Positions 1 to 8,965 of a stretch of 64,000 nt of DNA are shown piece after piece. The notes beneath the pieces are model-generated. The model searched no databases and had not been told where the DNA came from. It saw nothing but the letters and a program-made list of their open reading frames with translations. This DNA comes from Opitutales bacterium (GTDB lineage Bacteria > Verrucomicrobiota > Verrucomicrobiia > Opitutales > Intestinicryptomonadaceae). The stretch is from NCBI GenBank assembly GCA_015061945.1, contig SUVP01000007.1, forward strand, positions 62,001 to 126,000, read 5' to 3'. The position numbers and the translations under genes were made by a program. Positions within the stretch are counted from its first letter, which is position 1, and each line of letters opens with the position of its first letter.

Positions 1-285
1 AAGAATTTTGCGGCAAATATGTTCGTATCTAAAGACAAGAGCAAAGCTGTTGCGTTCATCTTCCAACACACATTCGCATCGGTTTACTACCGACCTTTTA
101 TAAAGCTTGAAGGGCTTGACCCAAACAAGAAGTACAAAGTTGTTGAATCAAACATCTCGGGTAAATCGAATGCACCAATACACAACAGAATTGTGTCGGG
201 AGAATATTTGATGAACCAAGGTATCAATAATCGCTTCAACAAATCTTTTATGAGCGTAATGTACGAAATTACCGAAGTAAAATAG
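1..285 (+). CDS. GH36 alpha-galactosidase, C-terminal fragment (5' end outside window)
   Basis: The reading frame is open from base 1 to a TAG at 283-285, so this is the C-terminal 94 residues of a gene that begins outside the window. The text resembles the C-terminal beta-sandwich of bacterial GH36 alpha-galactosidases: a segment where the enzyme keeps its own record of activity (SKDKSKAVAFIF), then GLDPNKKYKV and SGEYLMNQGIN. GH36 enzymes release terminal alpha-galactose from raffinose-type sugars or galactomannan. The catalytic barrel is not visible, so substrate cannot be judged. It converges on fabH across a shared terminator. Assignment rests on remembered family patterns; a related GH27/GH31-type tail is possible but less likely. 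Confidence 0.7.
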   Translation, partial: KNFAANMFVSKDKSKAVAFIFQHTFASVYYRPFIKLEGLDPNKKYKVVESNISGKSNAPIHNRIVSGEYLMNQGINNRFNKSFMSVMYEITEVK

Positions 286-325
286 TAAAATTTTTCTGAC
301 AATTCGCACAAACATCGCAAAAAAA

Positions 326-353
326 AATGGAAGTCTTTTTCAAGACTTCCATT
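326..353. terminator. Bidirectional intrinsic terminator
   Basis: A perfect 12-bp stem (AATGGAAGTCTT / AAGACTTCCATT) with a 4-base loop is flanked by an A-run on the left and a T-run on the right. It therefore works for both the forward GH36 gene and the reverse rpmF-plsX-fabH genes, which converge here. Confidence 0.9.
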
Positions 354-356
354 TTT

Positions 357-1364
357 TTATTTTCCCCATTTTACCAAAGTTGCACCCCACGTCATCCCTG
401 CTCCAAAGGCGACAAACAAAACATAATCGCCCGCAGAGATTTTGCCCGCTCGCACAGCTTCATCAAGTGCAATAGGAATCGATGCCGAAGATGTATTTGC
501 GTATCTTTCAACATTCACATAAACTTTTTCAGCTGGAATTTTTATACGCTTTGCAACGCTTTCTATAATGCGTGCGTTAGCTTGGTGCGGAATCAAAAGT
601 GCGATTTTTTCGGCTGGCACACCTGTACGCTCCAAAACTTCAAGAGCCTTTTCTTGCATCGTTTTTACTGCGTGTTTGAAAACCGACTTGCCGTCCATTT
701 GTACGCTATGAAGTTTTTTTGCGACTGTTTCAGCCGAAGCTGGCATCATCGAGCCCCCTGCTGGCATACGGAGCATCGCAGTGTCTGAACCATCTGCACC
801 CAGCACAGTATCGATAATCCCAACGCCCTCTTGGTCTGACGCACTCAGTACGACCGCACCGGCACCATCACCAAAAAGCACGCAAGTTGCACGATCTTCC
901 CAATTCAAAATTGAACTTAATTTTTCGGAACTTACAACGAGTGCATTTTTATAAAATCCACTTTGCATCATGCGTGTTGCGACCTCAACACCATAGACAA
1001 AACCAGAACACGCCGCCTCTAAATCGAAGCAAGGAATGTTATTACGAATACCAAGTTTTGCTTGCAAAATACACGCTGTCGACGGGAACATCATATCGGG
1101 ATTGACAGTTGTTACAATCACCAAATCGATTTCAGATGCGTCCATTCCAGCCGATGCGAGAGCCTCACGAGAGGCATTCAACGCCATATCTGAAGTTGTC
1201 TCATTCTCGCCAGCGATATGTCTTTGGCGGATACCCGAGCGTTCATAAATCCACTCATCCGAAGTGTCGACAAACTTCATAAGGTCGAGATTAGTCAAGA
1301 CCTTTTCAGGAACATACCTACCTGTTCCACTTATAATAATAGATTTTGGTTTTTTTATTTCCAT
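357..1364 (-). CDS. fabH: 3-oxoacyl-ACP synthase III (FabH)
   Basis: FabH condenses acetyl-CoA with malonyl-ACP to start type II fatty-acid synthesis in the cytoplasm. The 335-residue protein has the family's usual length and landmarks: ISGTGRYVPEKVLTN at the N-terminus, the catalytic Cys in DLEAACSGF, the His of LIPHQANARI, and the closing GAGMTWGATLVKW. An upstream in-frame ATG at 1409 would add 15 residues without homology, so the ATG at 1364 (MEIKKPKS) is preferred. It is the last gene of rpmF-plsX-fabH, a classical bacterial order linking ribosome and membrane-lipid synthesis. Confidence 0.95.
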   Translation of the reverse strand: MEIKKPKSIIISGTGRYVPEKVLTNLDLMKFVDTSDEWIYERSGIRQRHIAGENETTSDMALNASREALASAGMDASEIDLVIVTTVNPDMMFPSTACILQAKLGIRNNIPCFDLEAACSGFVYGVEVATRMMQSGFYKNALVVSSEKLSSILNWEDRATCVLFGDGAGAVVLSASDQEGVGIIDTVLGADGSDTAMLRMPAGGSMMPASAETVAKKLHSVQMDGKSVFKHAVKTMQEKALEVLERTGVPAEKIALLIPHQANARIIESVAKRIKIPAEKVYVNVERYANTSSASIPIALDEAVRAGKISAGDYVLFVAFGAGMTWGATLVKWGK

Positions 1365-1443
1365 AATTTCAGATAAAACATTTCTTCTGATTAACATTTT
1401 GTACCGCAAAAAAGCATCGGTACATTAAATTAAAGAACAATTT

Positions 1444-2535
1444 TTATGCGTCGCCCTTTTCGGCAAGTTTGCGTTCACGTTCGAGAGCAATAGCCTTATT
1501 TTGTGCGACAATTTCACGAAGCTTAAATACGTCGTTTTTAATTTGCTCTTGCATCTTATTTCTCAAACAACGAAGCGTGATTTCAATCGCCCCAGCAATT
1601 TGTTTTCGATTGCTCGATCCATGTGCCTTTACGACCAAACCATTTAAGCCCAAAAGTGGTGCACCCGAAAATTTTTCGATAGGCATACGCTTTTTCATAT
1701 TTCTAAATGCTCCACTTGCGATAAGCATACCAATCTTATAAATCCACGAACGCATAATCTCTTCCTTGAGAATATCCTTAAACATTCTCGCACAACTTTC
1801 GAGAGATTTTAGCACGACATTTCCAGTGAAACCATCGCACACAACAACATCACACTCGCCATCAAAAAGATTGAAACCTTCGATGAGTCCGCCGTAATTT
1901 ATCACGCCTTCTTGAGCTTTAAAAAGACGATGTGCAGTTTGAACAAGCATATTGCCCTTGCTATCTTCGGTACCATTGCTCAAAAGACCAACACGAGGAT
2001 TTTTCACGCCCAAAGCAACTCGTGCATAATTAGCACCCAAAATTGCGTTATCGACAAGACTTTCTGGTTTTGGATCAGGTGCAGCACCGACATCAATCAT
2101 AACAAAGTGTTTTGTCTTGCCAGGTATAACCGTACCCAACGCTGGACGCTCAACACCTTCCATTGTGCGAAGTCTGATAGTACCACCAGCCATCATAGCA
2201 CCAGTATTTCCGCAACTGAGGACAGCATCGGCAGTGCCGAGTTTAACGAGCTCGATTGCTCGCATCATCGACGAGTCGCGTTTTGTTTTCATTGCCTGAA
2301 TAGGCTTTTCGTGCATCTCAATAACTTCAGAAGCATTGTAGATTTTTATACGTTTATCATTTAAGATTCCGTATCTTGAAAGCAAAGGCGTAACAGTGTC
2401 ATCGCGACCGACGATAATAAGTTGGTATTCGCTCTTGTCGTTTGACAGAGCGAGACGAACACCCGCAATAAGTTCTTCAGGTCCGAGGTCCGAACCCATA
2501 ACATCTACGGCGATTGTAGGGATATTGTTGCTCAT
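1444..2535 (-). CDS. plsX: Phosphate acyltransferase PlsX
   Basis: PlsX makes acyl-phosphate from acyl-ACP, feeding PlsY in phospholipid synthesis. The 363-residue protein starts MSNNIPTIAVDVMGSDLGPE, and carries SCGNTGAMMAGG, DVGAAPDPKPE and CDGFTGNVVLKS, all typical of the family. A longer frame to 2595 adds 20 hydrophobic residues that look like read-through of AT-rich leader, so the ATG at 2535 is chosen. It lies between rpmF and fabH. The 365-base gap to rpmF holds a cluster of terminator-like repeats, so plsX-fabH may depend on its own promoter as well as on read-through from rpmF. Confidence 0.96.
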   Translation of the reverse strand: MSNNIPTIAVDVMGSDLGPEELIAGVRLALSNDKSEYQLIIVGRDDTVTPLLSRYGILNDKRIKIYNASEVIEMHEKPIQAMKTKRDSSMMRAIELVKLGTADAVLSCGNTGAMMAGGTIRLRTMEGVERPALGTVIPGKTKHFVMIDVGAAPDPKPESLVDNAILGANYARVALGVKNPRVGLLSNGTEDSKGNMLVQTAHRLFKAQEGVINYGGLIEGFNLFDGECDVVVCDGFTGNVVLKSLESCARMFKDILKEEIMRSWIYKIGMLIASGAFRNMKKRMPIEKFSGAPLLGLNGLVVKAHGSSNRKQIAGAIEITLRCLRNKMQEQIKNDVFKLREIVAQNKAIALERERKLAEKGDA

Positions 2536-2733
2536 CGCTAAAATTATTATTTCCCCATAAAAGAAAAACGCGTAAAGTATTACAAAAATAATCACGTTTT
2601 ACAACACAAAAAAAAGCATCGAGATATATTTGTATCCAAACGCTTTTTGTCTACTTTTTGCACTTTTTTGAATTTCACACATCAGCCTCAATAAATGGCG
2701 ATTGCTTTGAAAAATACATCTCTCAATCTCACG

Positions 2734-2890
2734 AAAAAAGGAAGAGCTTTCGCCCCCTCATTCCATAACTTCAAAAAAGGGAGCTTCTTGCACGCCCCCT
2801 CCTTCAATCTTCACAAAAAAAGGGAACTTTAATGCAATGCCCCCCCCCTTATACTACAAAAAAAGGGAGCTTTAATGCACCCCTTTTTTT
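2734..2890 (-). repeat. Four tandem terminator-like G-run/C-run/T-run units
   Basis: Most of the rpmF-plsX gap (2536-2899) is taken by four degenerate units at about 2857-2890, 2815-2847, 2773-2802 and 2734-2758. Read on the minus strand each is a G-run, an 11-15 base spacer often containing TGCATTAAAG or a variant, CTCCC or TTCCC, then six or seven T. G-run against C-run followed by T-run is an intrinsic-terminator form. Spacing is about 40-45 bases. The rest of the gap (2536-2733) shows nothing recognisable. Confidence 0.8.
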
Positions 2891-2899
2891 AGCGATTGA

Positions 2900-3079
2900 T
2901 TATACTTTTACGCTAATAACTTGTCTGCCACGGTACATTCCGTTAGACGGATTTACTCTGTGCGACATACAGATTGAGCCATCAGTTGGGTCTTTAGCGA
3001 ACTGTGGAAGCTCATAATGATTTGCAGCACGACGGATGCGTGTGCGTTGTTTTGACTGTTTGCGTTTTGGTTGTCCCAT
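2900..3079 (-). CDS. rpmF: 50S ribosomal protein L32
   Basis: This 59-residue gene encodes MGQPKRKQSKQRTRIRRAAN followed by a short conserved body ending GRQVISVKV. The N-terminal (M)xxPKRKxSKxRxRxRRA signature is that of bacterial L32. It has only one Cys, so it is the zinc-free form of the protein. An AGAGAGG Shine-Dalgarno lies about 9 bases before the ATG, one of the clearest in the window. It heads rpmF-plsX-fabH; terminator-like repeats follow directly after the stop. Confidence 0.95.
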   Translation of the reverse strand: MGQPKRKQSKQRTRIRRAANHYELPQFAKDPTDGSICMSHRVNPSNGMYRGRQVISVKV

Positions 3080-3159
3080 GGTAAATTACCTCTCTAAAAA
3101 ATTATTAAAAGATTTGTAGATTACGTTATCCCTATGATTTGTCAAGCAGGTTTTTTATA

Positions 3160-3828
3160 TTATTTTTCAAAATTCTTTTTTCCAGCAATTTCATTGAGCG
3201 ATTTTCCGTTAACAATAATATCTACTGGCAAGAATGTGCCATCTCGATACCTAAAAACGCCGACTGCATTACGTTTTTCTCCTGGAATATTATTCACATA
3301 ACCCGCAATTTTCTTCAGCTGTTTTTCCGAATACGACAATTTAATAGACATTGAATTGAATACTATCTTGGGCGTTGGCAACAACACTTCCTTTTTATTC
3401 TCGTATTTAATTAAAATGCAAATTGAAGGAGTTGTCTTAAAATAAATATCAAAATTATCAGGCTTTGTAGCGTAGGCTTCGGGGAAATATATCCCGTCTT
3501 TCCCCTCTTTAAAACCTATATAAAATTCTGACTTATAACCCCAAAGATCAATATTTTCTGGATAACTCTTTTTCTTTTTTGCCTTTTTTATTTCTTTTTC
3601 AACAAACACTATATCGCTGTTATAAGGCAAGTAGAAAGAATTTACCCTTTCTCTTATAATTAAATTTCGATAATTCCAACTTCCGATATTCCCAATACTG
3701 CACTTTAATTTTACAACTTGCCCAGATTGTAAAATATCGATTCCCCCAAATGCACTTTTTAGCCCAATCCCGATTTGGACAAGTACAACAATGAAAAATA
3801 ACGCTAATAATATTTTCTTATTCTTCAT
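3160..3828 (-). CDS. GDYXXLXY-type membrane-anchored protein
   Basis: A 222-residue protein with one N-terminal membrane segment (residues about 5-26) and a periplasmic or extracytoplasmic domain. The arrangement and the C-terminal VGVFRYRDGTFLPVDIIVNG resemble the GDYXXLXY family, whose members sit beside DUF2157/DUF4401 membrane proteins. The name-giving motif is altered here (GSWNYRNLII, residues about 48-57), so membership is by context and tail rather than exact motif. Its ATG overlaps the end of the upstream DUF2157 gene by 11 bases, implying translational coupling. Function of the family is unknown. Confidence 0.65.
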   Translation of the reverse strand: MKNKKILLALFFIVVLVQIGIGLKSAFGGIDILQSGQVVKLKCSIGNIGSWNYRNLIIRERVNSFYLPYNSDIVFVEKEIKKAKKKKSYPENIDLWGYKSEFYIGFKEGKDGIYFPEAYATKPDNFDIYFKTTPSICILIKYENKKEVLLPTPKIVFNSMSIKLSYSEKQLKKIAGYVNNIPGEKRNAVGVFRYRDGTFLPVDIIVNGKSLNEIAGKKNFEK

Positions 3829-5209
3829 CGCAACCTCCTCTTCTCTTGCTGATAATTCTATTTATAACAATCACTAATACACCGCAAATCGCAAAGAATA
3901 TCGCTCTTGCTAAAATTTCAACATCCGAATTAAACAATCTAATAGCCGATTGGCAAATTAACATACCTATACCAATATTACCAAAAAGATAATCACGCTT
4001 TTTTACCCCTGCATATATGAACAAACCAGCCGACACAAAGTAAAGCACATTTACAATCAACATATATGGCAAAAATGTTTTGGCTTCGGTAAAATATATA
4101 ATCATATACAATGGGAACATTAGCGACAACACCACCATTCCCAAATGTTTATTTTCTGCACGAAGTGCTTTGTAAACCATCACAAGATACACGACAGATA
4201 CGACACACACAAGTGCAATGAACATCATTACTGCTGTATCTGGATATCTTTCAATCAGTCTTGAATAGCCTCTACCTATATCGCTAAATTCACTACTAAA
4301 ATTGATTGAACCAAATGCAAACGACAAGACAACTATCCCGACATAGAGATGTGGAAGTTTATAAAATTCGAGATTTGCAAACCTCCCAAACGAAGCCGAC
4401 AACAACAATATCGAAGCCAACGCGTAAAGAATAATGCCAGAACTCTCAAAAACATGCCAGCCCGAGACATAATCCACACAGCCATAATTAAGTAGCATTT
4501 TCACAAACCCGCTACTCGCAACTAAAGCACAAATACAAACAACAAGACCGAGTATTCGTTGCAGAATAGTCGATTTTTTCCAATTTTTAGCCGTAAAAAT
4601 ACAAACGAGTGTAAACGCAATTAGAACAAAGAACATATCAAATGTTGTTGGAATTTCTCGTCGAAATTCATCGAACAATATAGCAGTCAAAATTGCGATT
4701 CCGCCAGCAACAATATTAGATTTAAAAATATAAACAGCAATTAAGCCAAATGTAATTAATAGCATTAGGAACGCCTTTGCATTTGGAGGCAACCCCAACG
4801 TATCTGCGACAACCGTAAGCATAAATCCGAACGAGACAATATTGCAAATTCCAGCACTCTCGCTCAATAATACGCCCCAATTTTTAGCTATCACAACTGC
4901 ACCAAATATCCCTGATAAAACAAGAGGAACAAATGCAATAACTAATTTTTGAACTATATCTAAATTATCCCAAACGTTGACAACAAATAGACACGCCGAC
5001 ACAAGCAATAATATCACTCCCGCAAAATATATTGCCGATATGAAGTAGGATTTCTCTGTTTGAACCGACTTCTTTAAATGTTCTGTTAGCCGTGTAGCGT
5101 TGGCAGAATCGAGTATTCCGTCAGCCTCGTACTGTGGAATACGTTTAAGCATTGTTTTCTCGAAAAGCATAACTGTTTTGTAGTAAATTTCTGACAGAAA
5201 ATCAAACAA
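3818..5209 (-). CDS. DUF2157 multi-pass membrane protein
   Basis: The 463-residue product has a soluble N-terminal region of about 65 residues (IPQYEADGILDSANATRL, the usual DUF2157 start, where a short cytosolic stretch precedes the membrane domain) followed by roughly a dozen hydrophobic segments. DUF2157 proteins commonly pair with a GDYXXLXY partner, as here with an 11-base overlap. No enzymatic motif is visible. The role is unknown; a membrane-integrity or transport function would be a guess. Confidence 0.75.
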   Translation of the reverse strand: MFDFLSEIYYKTVMLFEKTMLKRIPQYEADGILDSANATRLTEHLKKSVQTEKSYFISAIYFAGVILLLVSACLFVVNVWDNLDIVQKLVIAFVPLVLSGIFGAVVIAKNWGVLLSESAGICNIVSFGFMLTVVADTLGLPPNAKAFLMLLITFGLIAVYIFKSNIVAGGIAILTAILFDEFRREIPTTFDMFFVLIAFTLVCIFTAKNWKKSTILQRILGLVVCICALVASSGFVKMLLNYGCVDYVSGWHVFESSGIILYALASILLLSASFGRFANLEFYKLPHLYVGIVVLSFAFGSINFSSEFSDIGRGYSRLIERYPDTAVMMFIALVCVVSVVYLVMVYKALRAENKHLGMVVLSLMFPLYMIIYFTEAKTFLPYMLIVNVLYFVSAGLFIYAGVKKRDYLFGNIGIGMLICQSAIRLFNSDVEILARAIFFAICGVLVIVINRIISKRRGGCDEE

Positions 5210-5216
5210 AAAAAGA

Positions 5217-5237
5217 GAAAAGCCTTGTGAGCTTTCC
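5217..5237 (-). terminator. Weak intrinsic terminator
   Basis: On the minus strand a short stem (GAAAGC / GCTTTT with a loop of about 7) is followed by CTCTTTTTTT. It lies just after the stop of the HEAT-DUF1080 gene. The stem is only 5-6 bp, so strength is uncertain. Confidence 0.5.
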
Positions 5238-5262
5238 CCTATTTGAAATTTTGCGAACCTAC

Positions 5263-7389
5263 TTATTTTAATTCTTTAATTTTAATATTTTTCCAAAGAA
5301 TTTTTCCTTGTTTTCCCATGTGGACTTGCAACCCGATAAAGCCTGGTTTTACGTCTTTCCATACCAAATCAGCAACAGGAACGCCGTTTATCCATGTTTG
5401 CATTCTGTCGCCTTCAACCTTAATCGTCATTCTGTTCCACGAGTCGAGATCAACAGCATTGCGAGCATCTTCTTGGTCTTGGCGTGAAAGCGAGTATTTC
5501 CATTCTTTGCCTTCGTGGTAGATGCCACCAGACCAACGGCGAACGCGATTATCGCACATTTCCGCTTGTGGACCAACTACTTTACCATTTTCATTAAAGT
5601 ATCCCTTGAAGATAATACCAGAGTTGCCAAGTTCTTCCCATTTGAAATCGCAAGTAAAGATGAAATCTTTATAGTCGTTGCGTTCAGTGATAAGGAATGA
5701 ATTTTGCTTCATCTTTCTATCGAGAACACCTTGAATGCAACCGTCTACAACCGAGTAGTATGCACTACCTGTCGATGTCTTCCAACCTTTGAGAGTCTTT
5801 CCGTCGAAAAGGTCGACAAAACCTCTATCCAAGTCGGGTTCTGCACCTTCTGCGACTTTCATTTTGTCGTCTTCAACAGCACGCAAGCGGAATTCTGATT
5901 GCCATACATTTTTGCGTTTTGCAATCTTGGTCTTGAGTTTCGATTGGATAAACTTCCACATCGGGTCGTTTTCATTGACGATACCATTGAGTACTTCATA
6001 CGCTGCACCGCCCATATAGAGCTTATCACGAGTCTTTGCGATTTTTCTGATAATTACACGAGCAATTGCTTGTTGAAGTTTCTTGTTGTCCGACTTCAAG
6101 TTTTTTGCCAACTCACGAAGTTCTCCAGTTACAATAGAATTTTCAAATGCTTGATATACTTTTGAATCTTCATAACCGCCTTCAAGGAAAAGCTTCCACA
6201 TCTTTGCACGAGCGTCAATATCGCCACGATTTACGAGAATTTCGAGTGCGAGCAAATCTCCTTGTGCTTCTTTTTCCTTGAGGACTTTTACAACTGCAAA
6301 GCTTGGGTTTTCTTCAAATACACGGCGAGCTTGTTGCTTCAAAATTCTGTGCCCGTCGGACATCATTGGATAAATCTTTTTGAAGTTAGCTTCGTCGGTG
6401 CAGATGAATCGAGCCGAGTAAACCGCTTCGAGTTTCAGGTCAAAATCCTTTGAATCCAAAAGCGGAGCAACAGTTGGGTAGAAACGTGTATCACCCGATT
6501 CCATAAACGTGCTAATCACTGCCAACTGACCTTCCCTTGAGAGATTCGGGAATGCTTCAATAATCGCTTCTGAATCTTCAAATTTGCGATTTTTATAGAT
6601 GAGTCGACCAGCTTCGCCAACGTTCTTACCTTGTATAATCAAAGAATCGAGATACTTTACCTTGTTCTTTGCGAGCATTGCACGAGTTGAGATAGACTGT
6701 GCGAAATCTTCTGGAACTGCTTCAAGTGCTTCTTTAGCGAGCGACTTTTTCCCAGCGAGCATTGCGTTGTTTGCGATTGCCGAGAGTGCTTCGTATGAGG
6801 CTTGCTGACGGAAATCACCTTTCTTTGCTATATCAGCCAAAACTTCTACTGCGTCATCATCGAGGAATCTGCCCAACGCATAAACCGAAAATTCTGCGAG
6901 AGATTTATCTTCGCTATTTGTATATTTTGCGATAACTTCAATGCTATCGTCATCTCCACGTGATGCGAGAGTCGAGATAACTTCTTTTGCAGTTTTCGTA
7001 TTCAAGCTTGGGAGTTTCTTGATAAGGATTTCATCGACATCGTCATCATCGATTGTTACCAAGACACTGCATACCCACGATGTACGGAAGTCATCGCCGA
7101 TATATTTTGACAACACTTCAATACTATCATCTGTCGCAATCAGCTTGAGAATTTCGCAAGCTCTATCGAACGCTGCGTCCGAGATTTCCTTGCTGTCGAT
7201 AATCGACAAAAGTTTTGCTTCAACCGCTTTTGAGTTGCTCTTTACAAGCGACTTTGTACGGAGGTCGTAAAACCATGCGAGACTTTCGCCAGGTTTATAG
7301 TTTTGGAAGTCTGTGTAATTATCGGCATACAATGACGCACATGCACCCATACAAAGTGCCGACAACATCGAGAATGTAAATTTTTTCAT
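5263..7389 (-). CDS. Secreted HEAT-repeat protein with C-terminal DUF1080 (3-keto-disaccharide hydrolase-type) domain
   Basis: The 708-residue protein starts with a signal peptide (MKKFTFSMLSALCMGACASLYA). Residues about 60-490 are HEAT/PBS-lyase-like alpha-helical repeats. Residues about 515-708 form a DUF1080 lectin-like beta-sandwich, beginning GFVDLFDGKTLKGWKTS and including NSGIIFKGYF and AEMCDNR. DUF1080 (PF06439) members are described as 3-keto-disaccharide hydrolases. The upstream Gfo/Idh/MocA gene would supply the 3-keto sugar. The ATG at 7389 is preceded by AAAGGAA; the longer frame to 7569 overlaps the upstream gene and lacks homology. Fusion of HEAT repeats to DUF1080 is seen in Planctomycetes/Verrucomicrobia. 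Confidence 0.8.
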   Translation of the reverse strand: MKKFTFSMLSALCMGACASLYADNYTDFQNYKPGESLAWFYDLRTKSLVKSNSKAVEAKLLSIIDSKEISDAAFDRACEILKLIATDDSIEVLSKYIGDDFRTSWVCSVLVTIDDDDVDEILIKKLPSLNTKTAKEVISTLASRGDDDSIEVIAKYTNSEDKSLAEFSVYALGRFLDDDAVEVLADIAKKGDFRQQASYEALSAIANNAMLAGKKSLAKEALEAVPEDFAQSISTRAMLAKNKVKYLDSLIIQGKNVGEAGRLIYKNRKFEDSEAIIEAFPNLSREGQLAVISTFMESGDTRFYPTVAPLLDSKDFDLKLEAVYSARFICTDEANFKKIYPMMSDGHRILKQQARRVFEENPSFAVVKVLKEKEAQGDLLALEILVNRGDIDARAKMWKLFLEGGYEDSKVYQAFENSIVTGELRELAKNLKSDNKKLQQAIARVIIRKIAKTRDKLYMGGAAYEVLNGIVNENDPMWKFIQSKLKTKIAKRKNVWQSEFRLRAVEDDKMKVAEGAEPDLDRGFVDLFDGKTLKGWKTSTGSAYYSVVDGCIQGVLDRKMKQNSFLITERNDYKDFIFTCDFKWEELGNSGIIFKGYFNENGKVVGPQAEMCDNRVRRWSGGIYHEGKEWKYSLSRQDQEDARNAVDLDSWNRMTIKVEGDRMQTWINGVPVADLVWKDVKPGFIGLQVHMGKQGKILWKNIKIKELK

Positions 7390-7408
7390 TTTCAAAGTTC
7401 CTTTCTCT

Positions 7409-8725
7409 TTATGCTTTGAGTTGCCATGGTGCACAGTATGCACGGTCGCACATACGTGATGCTTGTTCGTCGCCAATAATTTCTTCCTTAACAGGATCCC
7501 ATTTAATTGGGCGATTGAGGCGATATGCAATTTCTCCGAGCAAGCAACCTGTGTTTGTACGGTGAGCAATATTAATATCTGTTACTGCACGACGACGGTC
7601 GAGAATACTATCGACAAACGCTGTAAAGTGATTGTCTGAACGTGGTGGATAGAGTCTGTCTTCGGTTGGGAGAATTCGAGTTTCTGCAATACCGATTGGG
7701 CTTGACGACATCTTACCACGTGTTACATACATCGAACCCTTTGTGCCGAAGAATTCAACACCGATAAGGTTCATATCAGAAATATTGATTTCAAAACCTT
7801 CCTTATAATAAAGCGTTACGCTGAACTTCATTGGTTGGTCAGAGAAGCCATCTTTTGGCCATTCCACAAATTCTGGAACAACTTCAACCGGACCCGATTC
7901 ATCTACGCCCAACGCCCATTGTGCGATATCCAAGTGGTGTGCTCCCCAGTCTGCAATCTTACCAGCACAATAATTCATAATACCACGCCAACGTGTGAAT
8001 GTCTTATTTGGGTGATAATATTCAACACGTGGTGCCGGACCTTGCCACATTTCCCAGTCGAATCCCTTTGGAACTGGAACTGGCGAAAGTGTTTCTGCCT
8101 TGAAGTTTGATGGCAAGCCAATTTGTACACGATGCACTCTGCCCAAATATCCGTTGCGGATAATTTCGGCAGCTCTGACAAATTCTGGAATAGAACGTTG
8201 CCATGAGCCTGTTTGCCAAATTCTGCCCGAACGTACTACTGCATCACGTAAAACTTTACCTTCACGAATTGTGCGTGTTAAAGGTTTTTCGCCATAGACG
8301 TCTTTTCCTGCCGCAACGCAAGCCATACCGATGATTGCGTGCCAGTGGTCAGGTGTTGCCGATTGGATAAAGTCGATATCTTTGCGTGCGACAACTTCAC
8401 GGAAGTCGTTATAGCAAGGAATATCCATACCGAACAATTTGCGAGCATTCTGCAAGCCCCATTGAGCATTATTTGAATAGCCGTAGTATTGTTTACCTTC
8501 TGTTGCGTTAACATCGCAAAGTGCTACCAACTGCAAGCGTCTATCGCTGAAAAAAACCTTGGTATTACCAGTACCTTGTGTACCCAACCCGATTGTAGCA
8601 AAAGTTATTCTTTCGCTCGGTGCTACTGCACCATCTTTACCTAATGCCGATGCCGGAATAATCGTCGGAAAACCGACAGCAAGACCTGCACCTGCAATCT
8701 TTTTTACGAATTCTCTTCTATTCAT
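7409..8725 (-). CDS. Tat-exported Gfo/Idh/MocA-family oxidoreductase
   Basis: A 438-residue NAD(P)-type oxidoreductase. The N-terminus MNRREFVKKIAGAGLAVGFP is a Tat signal (here RRxF after the start). The dinucleotide fold follows (FATIGLGTQGTGN, LVALCDVN), then the family's EKPLTRTIREGK, with the catalytic-region Lys in GEKPLT and the histidine cluster GAHHLDIAQWALG. It lies 19 bases upstream of the DUF1080 gene, in the same direction. Exported members of this family oxidise the C3 hydroxyl of glycosides, giving 3-keto sugars for DUF1080 hydrolases. Substrate is not readable from the sequence. Confidence 0.85.
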   Translation of the reverse strand: MNRREFVKKIAGAGLAVGFPTIIPASALGKDGAVAPSERITFATIGLGTQGTGNTKVFFSDRRLQLVALCDVNATEGKQYYGYSNNAQWGLQNARKLFGMDIPCYNDFREVVARKDIDFIQSATPDHWHAIIGMACVAAGKDVYGEKPLTRTIREGKVLRDAVVRSGRIWQTGSWQRSIPEFVRAAEIIRNGYLGRVHRVQIGLPSNFKAETLSPVPVPKGFDWEMWQGPAPRVEYYHPNKTFTRWRGIMNYCAGKIADWGAHHLDIAQWALGVDESGPVEVVPEFVEWPKDGFSDQPMKFSVTLYYKEGFEINISDMNLIGVEFFGTKGSMYVTRGKMSSSPIGIAETRILPTEDRLYPPRSDNHFTAFVDSILDRRRAVTDINIAHRTNTGCLLGEIAYRLNRPIKWDPVKEEIIGDEQASRMCDRAYCAPWQLKA

Positions 8726-8850
8726 ATTTGTGTATTTTCTTGTTATAAAATTACGCTCCTCAAACGTATGAGATAAGAATCTAAAATAGCCTCTATTTTT
8801 GTCAAGTCATTTTATAAAGACTAACAAAAGAGAAAAATGTTCACAAAAAA

Positions 8851-8877
8851 AACGGAAGGGATTTTACACCTTCCGTT
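8851..8877 (-). terminator. Intrinsic terminator after the first GH97 gene
   Basis: On the minus strand a 9-bp stem (AACGGAAGG / CCTTCCGTT) with a 9-base loop is followed by eight T. It ends transcription of the GH97 gene at 8966. Confidence 0.85.
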
Positions 8878-8961
8878 CTCAAATCAAACTCGGTTCGCAC
8901 ATCGCCCGCTCAATGCAGGATATTTATATACGCCCCTTCCGCTCTCAAATCAAACTCGGTT
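8869..8961. repeat. 27-bp direct repeat sharing one terminator arm
   Basis: Two 27-base copies, at 8869-8895 and 8935-8961, differ at one position and are 66 bases apart. Each begins with the CCTTCCG arm of the adjacent terminator and ends in AAACTCGGTT. Only the copy at 8869 has the complementary arm, so the second looks like a half terminator left by a local duplication. Confidence 0.85.
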
Positions 8962-8965
8962 AAAA

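Noticed and set aside
327-788. Forward 153-residue frame opposite fabH
   Set aside because: It is antisense to a conserved gene and begins in the terminator.
7390-7569. Upstream extension of the HEAT-DUF1080 gene
   Set aside because: It overlaps the oxidoreductase gene and bypasses a good ribosome site and signal peptide at 7389.
8022-8219. Short reverse-strand frames inside the oxidoreductase gene
   Set aside because: They are out-of-frame shadows with no start signal and no homology.
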